From Pseudoalteromonas luteoviolacea S2607 (lineage in GTDB: Bacteria; Pseudomonadota; Gammaproteobacteria; Enterobacterales; Alteromonadaceae), in NCBI RefSeq assembly GCF_001625575.1, contig NZ_AUXV01000056.1, positions 310,001 to 374,000 of the forward strand: DNA of 64,000 nucleotides, written 5' to 3'. Shown piece after piece: positions 35,508 to 43,455 of this stretch. Positions within the stretch are counted from its first letter, which is position 1, and every line of letters starts with the position of its first letter. The translations under genes were made by a program, and so were the position numbers. A model generated the notes under the pieces. That model did no database searches, was not told the DNA's origin, and worked only from the letters and a program-made list of their open reading frames with translations.

Positions 35508-36461
35508 TTACTCTTTTTCTGGTAGTTGACGCCAATGCTCAACTAAAAAACGTGATATTGAATCTGGTCTTGTAAGCTTATAACCAGGTACGTCATCTCC
35601 CCACTGGGCAAATTTGTTGAGATCTTCTCTAGAAAACCACTGCGCATGCTCAAGTTCGTCTTGTTCTACAAAAATATCGGTTGTCTCTGCTGTAGCAATA
35701 AAGCCAAGCATTAATGAAGATGGAAACGGCCAAGGCTGTGACGCCAAATACTGTACATCAGTAACTTTAACACCCGCCTCTTCTTCTACCTCACGTGCAA
35801 CTGCCTGTTCGAGCGTTTCCCCAGGATCAACAAACCCAGCTAACGTTGAATATACACCTTCAGGCCAAGTTTCTTGGCGACCAAGTAAACATCTCTCTAC
35901 ACCATCGGGGAAAGTGTGTTTAACCAACATGATCACCGCAGGGTCTGTTCTTGGAAAGGTCATATGCTTACACTCTTTATTTGTGCATAGACGAGCATGT
36001 CCGGCCTCTACACTGAAATTCTCGCTACCGCAACGGCCACAAAAACGGTGAGTTTTATGCCAATAACATAGTCCTCTTGCCAAAACCCCGACAGAAGCAC
36101 TCACTTGCTCTAGTCTCGGGCCGACCTTTCTCATATCAGCGAATTGATAGTTGCCGTCTTGATCCTCAGCAGTGCACAGGCTCAAGTGTTTTTGTAAGTC
36201 ATCAATTAATAGGCCTGATACATCTAGCGCAAAATACGAAAACTCATCGTCTTTACCTAAAAATACCGCGTTATTTTTATCAAACTGTTCTATTTCGGAC
36301 TGTTGCAACAATGCTAATTCGGACAGGTCATGGGAAAAAAGGTTTTGGTCGTTGTGGATCAATAACCAACGGCTACATTCACCATATTGAGTGAGTAACC
36401 AATTTTTGTCTTTACGCTGAGCAGACGCCCTATCTAGCGTCATTTGTGTGTAGTACAACAA
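35508..36461 (-). CDS. nudC: NADH pyrophosphatase / NAD-cap hydrolase NudC
   Basis: A Nudix hydrolase that splits NADH and removes NAD caps from RNA. It has 317 residues. A zinc ribbon CGRCG then C-x4-C (CTNKEC) precedes the Nudix box GFVDPGETLEQAVAREVEEE. The subfamily hallmark SQPWPFPSSLM follows. The start is TTG 36461: AGGA sits about seven bases before it, while the ATG at 36443 has no ribosome site. It is upstream of metC with three bases between them. Confidence 0.93.
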   Translation of the reverse strand: MLYYTQMTLDRASAQRKDKNWLLTQYGECSRWLLIHNDQNLFSHDLSELALLQQSEIEQFDKNNAVFLGKDDEFSYFALDVSGLLIDDLQKHLSLCTAEDQDGNYQFADMRKVGPRLEQVSASVGVLARGLCYWHKTHRFCGRCGSENFSVEAGHARLCTNKECKHMTFPRTDPAVIMLVKHTFPDGVERCLLGRQETWPEGVYSTLAGFVDPGETLEQAVAREVEEEAGVKVTDVQYLASQPWPFPSSLMLGFIATAETTDIFVEQDELEHAQWFSREDLNKFAQWGDDVPGYKLTRPDSISRFLVEHWRQLPEKE

Positions 36462-36644
36462 ATGCTTGTCCTTTTTAATTTAGTTTCATTATTTTTATTA
36501 AAACTAGCAGGTGTCTACAAAAGAGAGTTATATGCGCAATTACCTAAATACCTAATATTCGCATAAATGTTGCCCGATTGCTTTGCCCTTACTTACTAAG
36601 AAGAAAAGCTAACAATAGTCGTCGAGTTTGCCAATAGCTCAGGC

Positions 36645-36668
36645 AAAAAAAAAGCCCTTTCGGGCTTT
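36645..36668 (-). terminator. Terminator of nagB
   Basis: AAAGCCC (36651-36657) and GGGCTTT (36662-36668) pair with a four-base loop. On the minus strand a run of nine T follows. Confidence 0.85.
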
Positions 36669-36690
36669 AAAACTACAGTGTGATCTCACA

Positions 36691-37485
36691 CTACAGAGAG
36701 GCAAGGTGTGCTTGAAGCTTTTGGTTTTCCGCTTCAATGTGTTTGTAAAACTCAATATTATCTAATTTGCTAGCTGCTGCTTCATCTATAACAATCACTG
36801 CATCACGGTGCAACTGCAATGCAGAAGCAGGGCATGACGCTGTCAAAGGCCCTTCTACAGTCGCTTTTATTGCGTCTGCTTTGTTATCACCAGTGGCTAA
36901 TAAAACGACCTTTTTAGCATCAAGGATTGTTCCGATACCCATCGTGATAGATAAGTGAGGCTGATATTCATCAGCAGAGAAAAAACGAGCATTATCGTCA
37001 ATTGTTTCTTTTGTTAGTGTTTTAACACGCGTTCTTGACGTCAGGCCAGATGAAGGCTCATTAAATCCGATATGACCATTGCGGCCAATGCCTAGCAGCT
37101 GAACATCAACGCCACCTGCCGCAACGATTTGCGCTTCATACTCTTGGCATGCTTCAACAGGGTTCTTAGCATTACCAGGAGGTACATGGGTATGGTCTTT
37201 ATTAATATCAACATGATTGAACAACTGTTCATTCATGAAGTATCTGTAGCTTTGAGGGTGACTGCCCTCAAGGCCAAGGTATTCATCTAAATTAAACGTT
37301 ACAGCATTTTTAAAGCTGATGTCTCCGCTGCGATTCTTTTCAATTAAATTTTGATATAGCGCCACAGGTGTAGAACCAGTAGCTAAACCCAACACCGATT
37401 CTGCTTTACGATTTAACTGATTTGCGAATATATCTGCACCATAAGCAGCGACTTCAGCAGCATTTTTTAGAATTACTATTTGCAT
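36691..37485 (-). CDS. nagB: Glucosamine-6-phosphate deaminase
   Basis: NagB turns glucosamine 6-phosphate into fructose 6-phosphate and ammonia, the last step of GlcNAc use. ATG 37485 gives MQIVILKNAAEVAAYGAD and 264 residues, close to E. coli (266); the longer open frame adds 22 unrelated residues. Active-site motifs include GLATGSTPVALYQNL, FNLDEYLGL, GIGRNGHIGFNEP and the allosteric/catalytic TLTKETI. A NagR-like palindrome lies about 125 bp upstream. It is transcribed apart from nagX by a terminator at 37690-37724. Confidence 0.95.
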   Translation of the reverse strand: MQIVILKNAAEVAAYGADIFANQLNRKAESVLGLATGSTPVALYQNLIEKNRSGDISFKNAVTFNLDEYLGLEGSHPQSYRYFMNEQLFNHVDINKDHTHVPPGNAKNPVEACQEYEAQIVAAGGVDVQLLGIGRNGHIGFNEPSSGLTSRTRVKTLTKETIDDNARFFSADEYQPHLSITMGIGTILDAKKVVLLATGDNKADAIKATVEGPLTASCPASALQLHRDAVIVIDEAAASKLDNIEFYKHIEAENQKLQAHLASL

Positions 37486-37609
37486 GATATTAAAGCTCAA
37501 TGTTGAGAAAAAAATAAGAAAAATGGGATCTGAGCCTTGCTTCGCGTGCAATCAAAACAAGGTCAGATCAAAACCTAATTGGGATACACTGTATTAGGTT
37601 ATTACCATT

Positions 37610-37625
37610 ATGACAACGCTGTCAT
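37610..37625. promoter_or_regulatory. NagR-type operator before nagB
   Basis: ATGACAACGCTGTCAT is a palindrome with a central CG, typical of LacI-family operators. The same 17-base core in reverse orientation occurs at 41052-41069. On the minus strand TTGTCA inside it can serve as a -35 with TACAGT 17 bp away, so binding should block nagB transcription. Confidence 0.7.
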
Positions 37626-37689
37626 TATTATAAGAAAAAAGAGCTTTGTAAAGTAAAAGTGAAGAAAAACTTGTATTTTTTTTGTGCCA

Positions 37690-37724
37690 ATAAAAACGGC
37701 TGCTTTCTAGCAACCGTTTTTTAG
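37690..37724 (-). terminator. Terminator of nagX
   Basis: AAAACGG (37693-37699) pairs with CCGTTTT (37714-37720), with an inner GC/GC pair. The minus-strand tail is TTTTTATT. It lies about 20 bp after the nagX stop. Confidence 0.65.
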
Positions 37725-37738
37725 GTAATTGTTAGTCG

Positions 37739-38869
37739 TTAAACACTAACGAATATTTTGCGTTTATACATCCAATGCAGGACAAGTAACTGTACCAATA
37801 ACAGTGCTATCACGGACATCAACGGTTGCCAACTAGCCCCCACTGCGTTAACAAATCCACCAAAGACACTTAGGCTCACGAACTCCCAATTGACCAAGCT
37901 AGATGCCAAATAAATAATGATTGAATTCGCACCGATAATAACAAAAGGATAGGCAAATTTTTGGCCATTCAAAATATCAACGAGCGCATAAAACACCGCC
38001 AGAAGCATTGCACTCCACCCTATCGTCACAAATACGAACGAACTAGTCCATAGCTCTTTATTAACTGGGAACTGTAAATCCCACAGCCAACCCAATGCTA
38101 CGCTCAAAACACCGGCTGAAAATAAATACCCTGCCACTTTCCACTGACCCAGCTTATCGACTTTTGCTATCAATTGACCTGCAAATACACCTGCTATCGC
38201 ATTCACTATTGCTGGTACACTCGATAAAATCCCTTCGGGGTCGACGGGTCGATTTTGGTACGTAATACCAGGCAGTAAGTTTTGGTCAAACCATGCGTTC
38301 CAGCTTCCTGTGCCGGGGGCTGCTAATTCACCAGCGTTTCCACCGGGCACTGGGATGAAATTCAATAGTACCCAATAGCCTACCAATATTCCTCCCGCCA
38401 CAAGCCCAGTTGTTCTTAAACTCGTGTGCCAAACCAGCATCGCACAGAAGAACCAAGCGATTGCAATTCGTCCAAGGACACTTGAGTAACGTATTTCATC
38501 CAAAGCTAGTGGAATACCGGTTCCCCAACCGTGGTTATACAATACACCCAAACCACATAGCAGCAACAATCGCTTTGCAGCCTTTTGATAATATGGCACT
38601 CGCTCATTCAACGGCAGGTGATCAATTCGCTTGGGTGAAAGGCCCATCGCAACACCAGATAAGAAAATGAACAATGGAAAAATCAAGTCATAAAAAGTAA
38701 AACCATGCCATGGGCTATGCACTGTATGTGCTTCAAAAAGTTTCCATCCCTGCCAGCCTGTCAGTACAAACATAGCGGCGAAAATAGATTGGCCCCCTAA
38801 GATCCAAAACATGTCCATCCCGCGCAGGGCGTCGAGTGAGGTCAACCTTTGTTTTTTATTCGTCATCAA
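37739..38869 (-). CDS. nagX: NagX-family membrane protein (DUF5009/acyltransferase-like)
   Basis: A 376-residue integral membrane protein with about ten hydrophobic segments and N-terminal motif RLTSLDALRGMDMFWILGG. Homologues in Alteromonadales lie in nag clusters and are called NagX. They are related to the membrane part of heparan-alpha-glucosaminide acetyltransferases, and a role in GlcNAc or chitobiose uptake has been proposed. The exact reaction is not settled. It is third in the nagK-nagA-nagX unit, but a strong hairpin separates it from nagA, so its level is probably lower. Confidence 0.85.
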   Translation of the reverse strand: MMTNKKQRLTSLDALRGMDMFWILGGQSIFAAMFVLTGWQGWKLFEAHTVHSPWHGFTFYDLIFPLFIFLSGVAMGLSPKRIDHLPLNERVPYYQKAAKRLLLLCGLGVLYNHGWGTGIPLALDEIRYSSVLGRIAIAWFFCAMLVWHTSLRTTGLVAGGILVGYWVLLNFIPVPGGNAGELAAPGTGSWNAWFDQNLLPGITYQNRPVDPEGILSSVPAIVNAIAGVFAGQLIAKVDKLGQWKVAGYLFSAGVLSVALGWLWDLQFPVNKELWTSSFVFVTIGWSAMLLAVFYALVDILNGQKFAYPFVIIGANSIIIYLASSLVNWEFVSLSVFGGFVNAVGASWQPLMSVIALLLVQLLVLHWMYKRKIFVSV

Positions 38870-38888
38870 TACCTTTCCTGTAAAAACA

Positions 38889-38921
38889 AAAAATCCCCGC
38901 TAAACTGCAGCGGGGGTTTTT
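38889..38921 (-). terminator. Intraoperonic hairpin between nagA and nagX
   Basis: CCCCGC (38895-38900) pairs with GCGGGG (38910-38915) around a nine-base loop, with A/T arms on both sides. The minus-strand tail is ATTTTTTG. It lies in the 65-bp gap between nagA and nagX. Confidence 0.75.
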
Positions 38922-38934
38922 ACCCAGGGAACTT

Positions 38935-40053
38935 TTAAATTTGTTGTCCGCCAATGAAGTTACATAACACTTCTTGGCTATTATTTAGTAGTACAAAGTC
39001 CGCATCAGCACCTTCTAGTAAGTGCCCTTTTTTATCTAACCCTAAATACTGAGCTGGGTACAAAGATGCCATTCTAAGCGCTTCGATAAGTGTAATATCA
39101 AGTGTATTAACGGTATTTCTAACTGCACTTGCCATATCTAGTACACTGCCGGCTAATTCTCCCGTTGTAGAGTTTAACCTGTCACCGGTTCTAATAACCT
39201 TTCGACCATCGAAGAAGTCAAACTCCATATCATTTGTACCTACTGGTGGCATTGCATCTGTCACCAACATGATTTTTCCACGCTGTTTTGAACGGATAGC
39301 CAGTTTAGCCGAAGCTGGGTGTACATGATGGCCATCTACAATCAATCCGCACCAAGCATTGTCTTCCCATAATGCTGCGCCAACAACCCCAGGCTCTCTT
39401 GAGGTATATGCTGACATCGCGTTGAATAAATGGGTAAACCCGTCAACGCCGACTTCCAGCGCAGCCATTGTCGTTTCAAAGTCCGCGTTCGAGTGGCCAA
39501 TACTGACTTTGACACCCAGTTCAATAAGCCTTTTTATATCAACCAATGGGACCGTTTCTGGCGCTAGCGTCACCATCTTAATGCCTAGGTCTTGCCTTGC
39601 ATAAACGGCAAACTCTTGTTCGGAAATTGGGCGAATAAATTGCTCGCTATGCGTCCCTTTTTTAGGGTGAGACAAGTGAGGGCCCTCAAAATGGATACCA
39701 ACCACACCTGGCTCATTGTCTGCAATCGCTTTTGCTGTTGCATCTGCGGCCCGTTCCATCACTTCAATCTTATCGGTGATCAACGTGGGCATTAGCGCCG
39801 TAGAACCATACTTAGCATGAGCCGACACGATTGTTTTCAAGCAGTCTACCGACTGTTCCGCATTGAAAAAACCACCACCGCCACCGTTTACTTGAACATC
39901 AATAAAACCCGGCGCTACCAAGCCCTCTAGCCTTTCTGCTTGTAAGTCTGAACCTTGTGCCGAGTAAGAAATTTTACCATCAACAACCAGAAACTCGACA
40001 TTCTGCTTTAATTTGTGCCCATCAAAGAATTGACTCGCCAAATACTTTTTCAT
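38935..40053 (-). CDS. nagA: N-acetylglucosamine-6-phosphate deacetylase
   Basis: Removes acetate from GlcNAc 6-phosphate. A 372-residue amidohydrolase-superfamily protein. Motifs are GFIDVQVNGGGG (metal strand), GIHFEGPHLSHPKKGTH, SIGHSNADFE, THLFNAMSAYTSREPG and VTDAMPPVG with the catalytic Asp. I choose ATG 40053 just after the nagK stop; the open frame also permits a TTG at 40059 within nagK. GGCGG lies seven to eleven bases upstream. The product feeds NagB. Confidence 0.95.
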   Translation of the reverse strand: MKKYLASQFFDGHKLKQNVEFLVVDGKISYSAQGSDLQAERLEGLVAPGFIDVQVNGGGGGFFNAEQSVDCLKTIVSAHAKYGSTALMPTLITDKIEVMERAADATAKAIADNEPGVVGIHFEGPHLSHPKKGTHSEQFIRPISEQEFAVYARQDLGIKMVTLAPETVPLVDIKRLIELGVKVSIGHSNADFETTMAALEVGVDGFTHLFNAMSAYTSREPGVVGAALWEDNAWCGLIVDGHHVHPASAKLAIRSKQRGKIMLVTDAMPPVGTNDMEFDFFDGRKVIRTGDRLNSTTGELAGSVLDMASAVRNTVNTLDITLIEALRMASLYPAQYLGLDKKGHLLEGADADFVLLNNSQEVLCNFIGGQQI

Positions 40054-40055
40054 TC

Positions 40056-40967
40056 TCAAACCGCCTTTTCTGACTGCTGCTCAACACTTTGGATTGCAAA
40101 GAAAATTGCGCCCATCTCAGGCGGCTGCTTTGGCATTTCAACAATCTTTGCAATTTCAGGGTCAAGCCATTTACGTAGGGGCTCTGACAAGCCACCAATC
40201 ATTGATAACCGTGGTGGATTATTTTCCATCAAGCGATGCGCTAGATTACTGATGTACTTAGCACCCGACTCAACAATTTGAAGAGCAACTTCATCTTGAT
40301 CTTCTGCCGCAGCTAGTACAAAACGAGCCAATTGCGCGTAACTGCTAGAAGGTTTGCCAGCCATTTGTTCAGCAATACCCATGGCTGTGGTTGTATTAAA
40401 GTGTTGCTTTAATGTTTCACTCAATACAGTCTCTGGACCAAGCTTATCGATTCCTAATAATGCTGCCTTTACCGCTTCAAGGCCCATCCAAGCACCACTG
40501 CCCATATCGCCTTGCGCAAAACCATGGCCACCATAATTAACAGAAACGCCATCAACCATCGCAAATCCGCATGAACCTGTACCAGTTATAATAACTGCTC
40601 CATCACCACCTTCATGAGCTCCGATACAAGCAGTATGCAAGTCGGTCGTTAAGAACATTTGTTTAAACGGATGGTCCCATCTCATAATTTTGTCATGAAG
40701 CGCTGGTAAGTTTACGCCAGCAAGCCCCAAACCTGCATAGAGGTTATGCACAGCTTCAATTCTCAGCCCTGCATCCTGCAACGCCAATTGTGTCGATACC
40801 ATGATCGATTCAATTGTTCTCTCAAAACCATGAAGTGGATTAGCGGGCCCACCAAGACCAGTGCCCAAAACGCCGTTTTTCATCGAGTAGATGGTGGCTC
40901 GACACTTTGTCCCTCCTCCATCGATACCTATATACAACTGGTCTTGTTCAACCTGTTTAGCCATCAT
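40056..40967 (-). CDS. nagK: N-acetylglucosamine kinase (BadF/BcrA ATPase family)
   Basis: Phosphorylates cytoplasmic GlcNAc at C6. It has 303 residues. The actin-like ATPase fold is shown by phosphate-1 motif YIGIDGGGTKCRATIY near residues 12-27, ITGTGSCGFAM near 125, and GGHGFAQGDMGSGAWMG near 145. This BadF-type form is the usual Alteromonadales kinase, in place of the ROK-type E. coli NagK. ATG 40967 is preceded by AGGGG eight bases upstream. It is the first gene of nagK-nagA-nagX and has a palindromic operator about 85-100 bp upstream. Confidence 0.92.
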   Translation of the reverse strand: MMAKQVEQDQLYIGIDGGGTKCRATIYSMKNGVLGTGLGGPANPLHGFERTIESIMVSTQLALQDAGLRIEAVHNLYAGLGLAGVNLPALHDKIMRWDHPFKQMFLTTDLHTACIGAHEGGDGAVIITGTGSCGFAMVDGVSVNYGGHGFAQGDMGSGAWMGLEAVKAALLGIDKLGPETVLSETLKQHFNTTTAMGIAEQMAGKPSSSYAQLARFVLAAAEDQDEVALQIVESGAKYISNLAHRLMENNPPRLSMIGGLSEPLRKWLDPEIAKIVEMPKQPPEMGAIFFAIQSVEQQSEKAV

Positions 40968-41051
40968 TAAGCGACCCCTAAGAAGTAAGATATGAACGCG
41001 AATTCCATCGCGACACAGTATTCAGTCATGTTGATTTGATGTTACACAATA

Positions 41052-41069
41052 AATGACAGCGTTGTCATT
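41052..41069. promoter_or_regulatory. NagR-type operator before nagK
   Basis: AATGACAGCGTTGTCATT is palindromic except for the two central pairs flanking CG. Its reverse complement contains the whole nagB operator core at 37610-37625. One LacI-type repressor should control both units; no such gene is in the window. Confidence 0.7.
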
Positions 41070-41168
41070 AAGTTTTTTATTATTTTTTCTCAGTTTGAGA
41101 AATTCTAATATTGCACACTTTAAATTAATTGTCAGGAAAAAATCGATTTTATCAGCTAAAACGGCATA

Positions 41169-41196
41169 AAAAAACGGCCTATAAAAGACCGTTTAT
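41169..41196 (-). terminator. Terminator of the 2OG-oxygenase gene
   Basis: AAACGG (41172-41177) pairs with CCGTTT (41189-41194), extended by a CT/AG pair. The minus-strand tail is a run of seven T. Confidence 0.75.
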
Positions 41197-41214
41197 TGGT
41201 TAATTATCAGTGAG

Positions 41215-42057
41215 TTACTTAACACCTAATTCACGAAGGCGTTCTTGCAGGTATGAATCTGCAGTGTAACGTTCTGACAAAACCACCTCTGGTTTAGGGT
41301 GTAAGAATAGCGGTAATGAAATACGAGACTTGTCGCTTGCTTTACCTGTTGGGTTAATAACTCGGTGAATTGTAGACGGGAAATAACCACCTGACGCTTC
41401 TTGTAACATGTCACCGATGTTGATGATTAATGAACCAAAATCGCAAGGTACATCTAACCAACTACCGTCGCCCTTTTGAACTTGTAAACCAGGCTCGTTT
41501 GAAGCTGGAAGCACAGTTAACAAGTTAATATCACCGTGTGCTGCAGCGCGAATTGCGCCCGGCTCTTCATCACCCGTCATTGGTGGGTAGTGTAAAACGC
41601 GTAATAGCGTTTGATCTGAGTCTTGGATCATATCTTTTAGATCGATCGAAAACTTTTCACGTACATCCTCTGGTGATTCTGCTTGAACCCAGCTTAATAG
41701 CTCAGCAGCAAATTCATTTGCTAGGCGGTAGTACTCTCTGATTTCAGCTTCTAGCTGAGCTGGTACACGCCCTTTCGGATAAACGTGAAAATATTCCTTA
41801 ATATCTTTTACAGTAAAGCCTTTAGCGACTTCTGAAACTTCCGGTGGAAAATAGCCGTCTTGAGTGTCCTTGTCAAATAGGAAGTCGTGCTTTTCTTCTG
41901 TGTAGAAGAATTCTTGCCAGTTTTTATAGATAGACTCTACTAACTCTTTAGGAATTGGGTGATTTTTTAAAACACCAAAACCTGTGTTACGTAGAGACTC
42001 AACAAATTCTTTTGCTGCTGTTTCTGACTTATAATCAACTGTAGGTAGCTGTTGCAT
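41215..42057 (-). CDS. Isopenicillin-N-synthase-like 2OG-Fe(II) oxygenase
   Basis: A 280-residue soluble oxygenase. The N-terminal DIOX_N part (LPTVDYKSETAAKEFVESL, then TGFGVLKNHPIP) precedes the double-stranded beta helix. The iron triad is H174-x-D176 (AAAHGDINLLTVL) and H231 (STIHRVINP), with R245-x-S247 binding 2-oxoglutarate. Plant- and bacterial-type relatives hydroxylate small molecules; no substrate is evident. It is a single gene with its own terminator, next to the nag genes but without their operator. Confidence 0.88.
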   Translation of the reverse strand: MQQLPTVDYKSETAAKEFVESLRNTGFGVLKNHPIPKELVESIYKNWQEFFYTEEKHDFLFDKDTQDGYFPPEVSEVAKGFTVKDIKEYFHVYPKGRVPAQLEAEIREYYRLANEFAAELLSWVQAESPEDVREKFSIDLKDMIQDSDQTLLRVLHYPPMTGDEEPGAIRAAAHGDINLLTVLPASNEPGLQVQKGDGSWLDVPCDFGSLIINIGDMLQEASGGYFPSTIHRVINPTGKASDKSRISLPLFLHPKPEVVLSERYTADSYLQERLRELGVK

Positions 42058-42238
42058 AATGGTTCCACCAATTTAATTGCGTGACTTCAATTCAAAACAT
42101 TAATTAGAAGAATTATTTATAATTAACCTTTGGAATAAAGATATAAAATCTTTGCTCGGCGAGCTTAGTGAAATACGAAGCCACATATAAGGACTTATGT
42201 CCGCCTTATTGTCGATTAGTTTAGTTCATTGACACAGA

Positions 42239-43348
42239 TCAACCAGCTCTTACGGGGATTTGTATCACCCATTCTAGCCCACGCTCCTTTTCAAAAACCT
42301 GATAGCTGCCGTTTAACGCATTAGTGATTAGGTTTGCCGTCACAGCCGCACTCAACCCTACATGGCCTGCGTTACCTCTTTTTGTTGTAACAAAAGGCTT
42401 CAACAGCTCTTCTACGGTTAAGTTTTGTAACCCTTGTCCATAATCATAAAAAATGATTCTCGTGGCTTGTTCCGCCTGCTCTACTTCAATTGTAATGGGT
42501 TTTGCCTTGTCCAGCTTGCCGTGTGCCACGGAATTGGCGATCAAATTATCCAGCACAGTCGATAAAACTTCATCATCGGCGAATATAATGTTCGTGTATG
42601 TGCCCACATTCAAATGCACGTTTTCATCTTGCCAGCGCTCCTTCAAACTCTCCAGAAAATCGCTCGCTTCGATTTCTCGCGGATTACTTGGCCGTTCCAC
42701 TTGCGCAATCTCTTTGAGCATTTTTACAAATTTTGCAACTCTTATTAAGCTTCTTTCACATAGCCCGGCACTCTCCAACGAGTCGACAAGGCCGCCAGAT
42801 AATTGTTCTGCGCTGAGTGTTTGGCCATCAAATGCGCTACGTAGTTCGTGCAAAATACCGTCAAAGTGTGTTACTGCTGTTATTGCAGTACCCAGAGGAG
42901 TATTTATCTCATGTGCAACACCGACCACCATTTGGTTCATTACATGAGACAAATGCTGACGCACAGCTAACTTATGGGCTTCAATCAATTTTAATTGGGT
43001 ATTTACTCTCGCGATAACTTCCGCTGGCTTAAAGGGTTTGGTTATATAATCGACGCCACCTACTTCTAAAGCCGCAACGATATTGTCAGTTTCACTTTGG
43101 GCACTAACAAAAATAATAGGGATTTGTGCCGTATTTTCCGATTTTTTTAATTCTTTACAAAACTCCAATCCATCCATTTGTGGCATTTTGATGTCCGAGA
43201 TGATTAGGTCTGGCAGATGTTCACCAACAATAGTCAAGGCTATCTCAGCACTGATTGCCGCATAAACCTTATGCCCTTCATTACGTAGTATGAGCTGAAG
43301 GATCTGTAGATTTTCTGCTACATCATCAACAATTAGGACGTTTGCCAT
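42239..43348 (-). CDS. Soluble hybrid: N-terminal receiver fused to a histidine kinase
   Basis: A 369-residue cytoplasmic protein. The receiver domain is at about 1-120 with phospho-acceptor D52 (LIISDIKMPQMDG) and Lys in YITKPFKP. The dimerisation/phospho-transfer helix has H146 in VVGVAHEINTPLG. The ATPase domain is at about 240-369 with LDNLIANSVAHG (N box) and FYDYGQGLQNLTVEE. There is no membrane segment. It is divergent from the large hybrid kinase gene 108 bp away, so the receiver probably takes phosphate from that partner. This is inference from layout. Confidence 0.88.
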   Translation of the reverse strand: MANVLIVDDVAENLQILQLILRNEGHKVYAAISAEIALTIVGEHLPDLIISDIKMPQMDGLEFCKELKKSENTAQIPIIFVSAQSETDNIVAALEVGGVDYITKPFKPAEVIARVNTQLKLIEAHKLAVRQHLSHVMNQMVVGVAHEINTPLGTAITAVTHFDGILHELRSAFDGQTLSAEQLSGGLVDSLESAGLCERSLIRVAKFVKMLKEIAQVERPSNPREIEASDFLESLKERWQDENVHLNVGTYTNIIFADDEVLSTVLDNLIANSVAHGKLDKAKPITIEVEQAEQATRIIFYDYGQGLQNLTVEELLKPFVTTKRGNAGHVGLSAAVTANLITNALNGSYQVFEKERGLEWVIQIPVRAG

Positions 43349-43455
43349 GTAAACACTCCTTACGGTTATCCGTTTTTACCGTCTGCAATCACTTCGCTTG
43401 TTAATTACCCTCGGCGGTCTATTGTTAATATTAGTAAAGTTTTGGAAAGTAAGTT

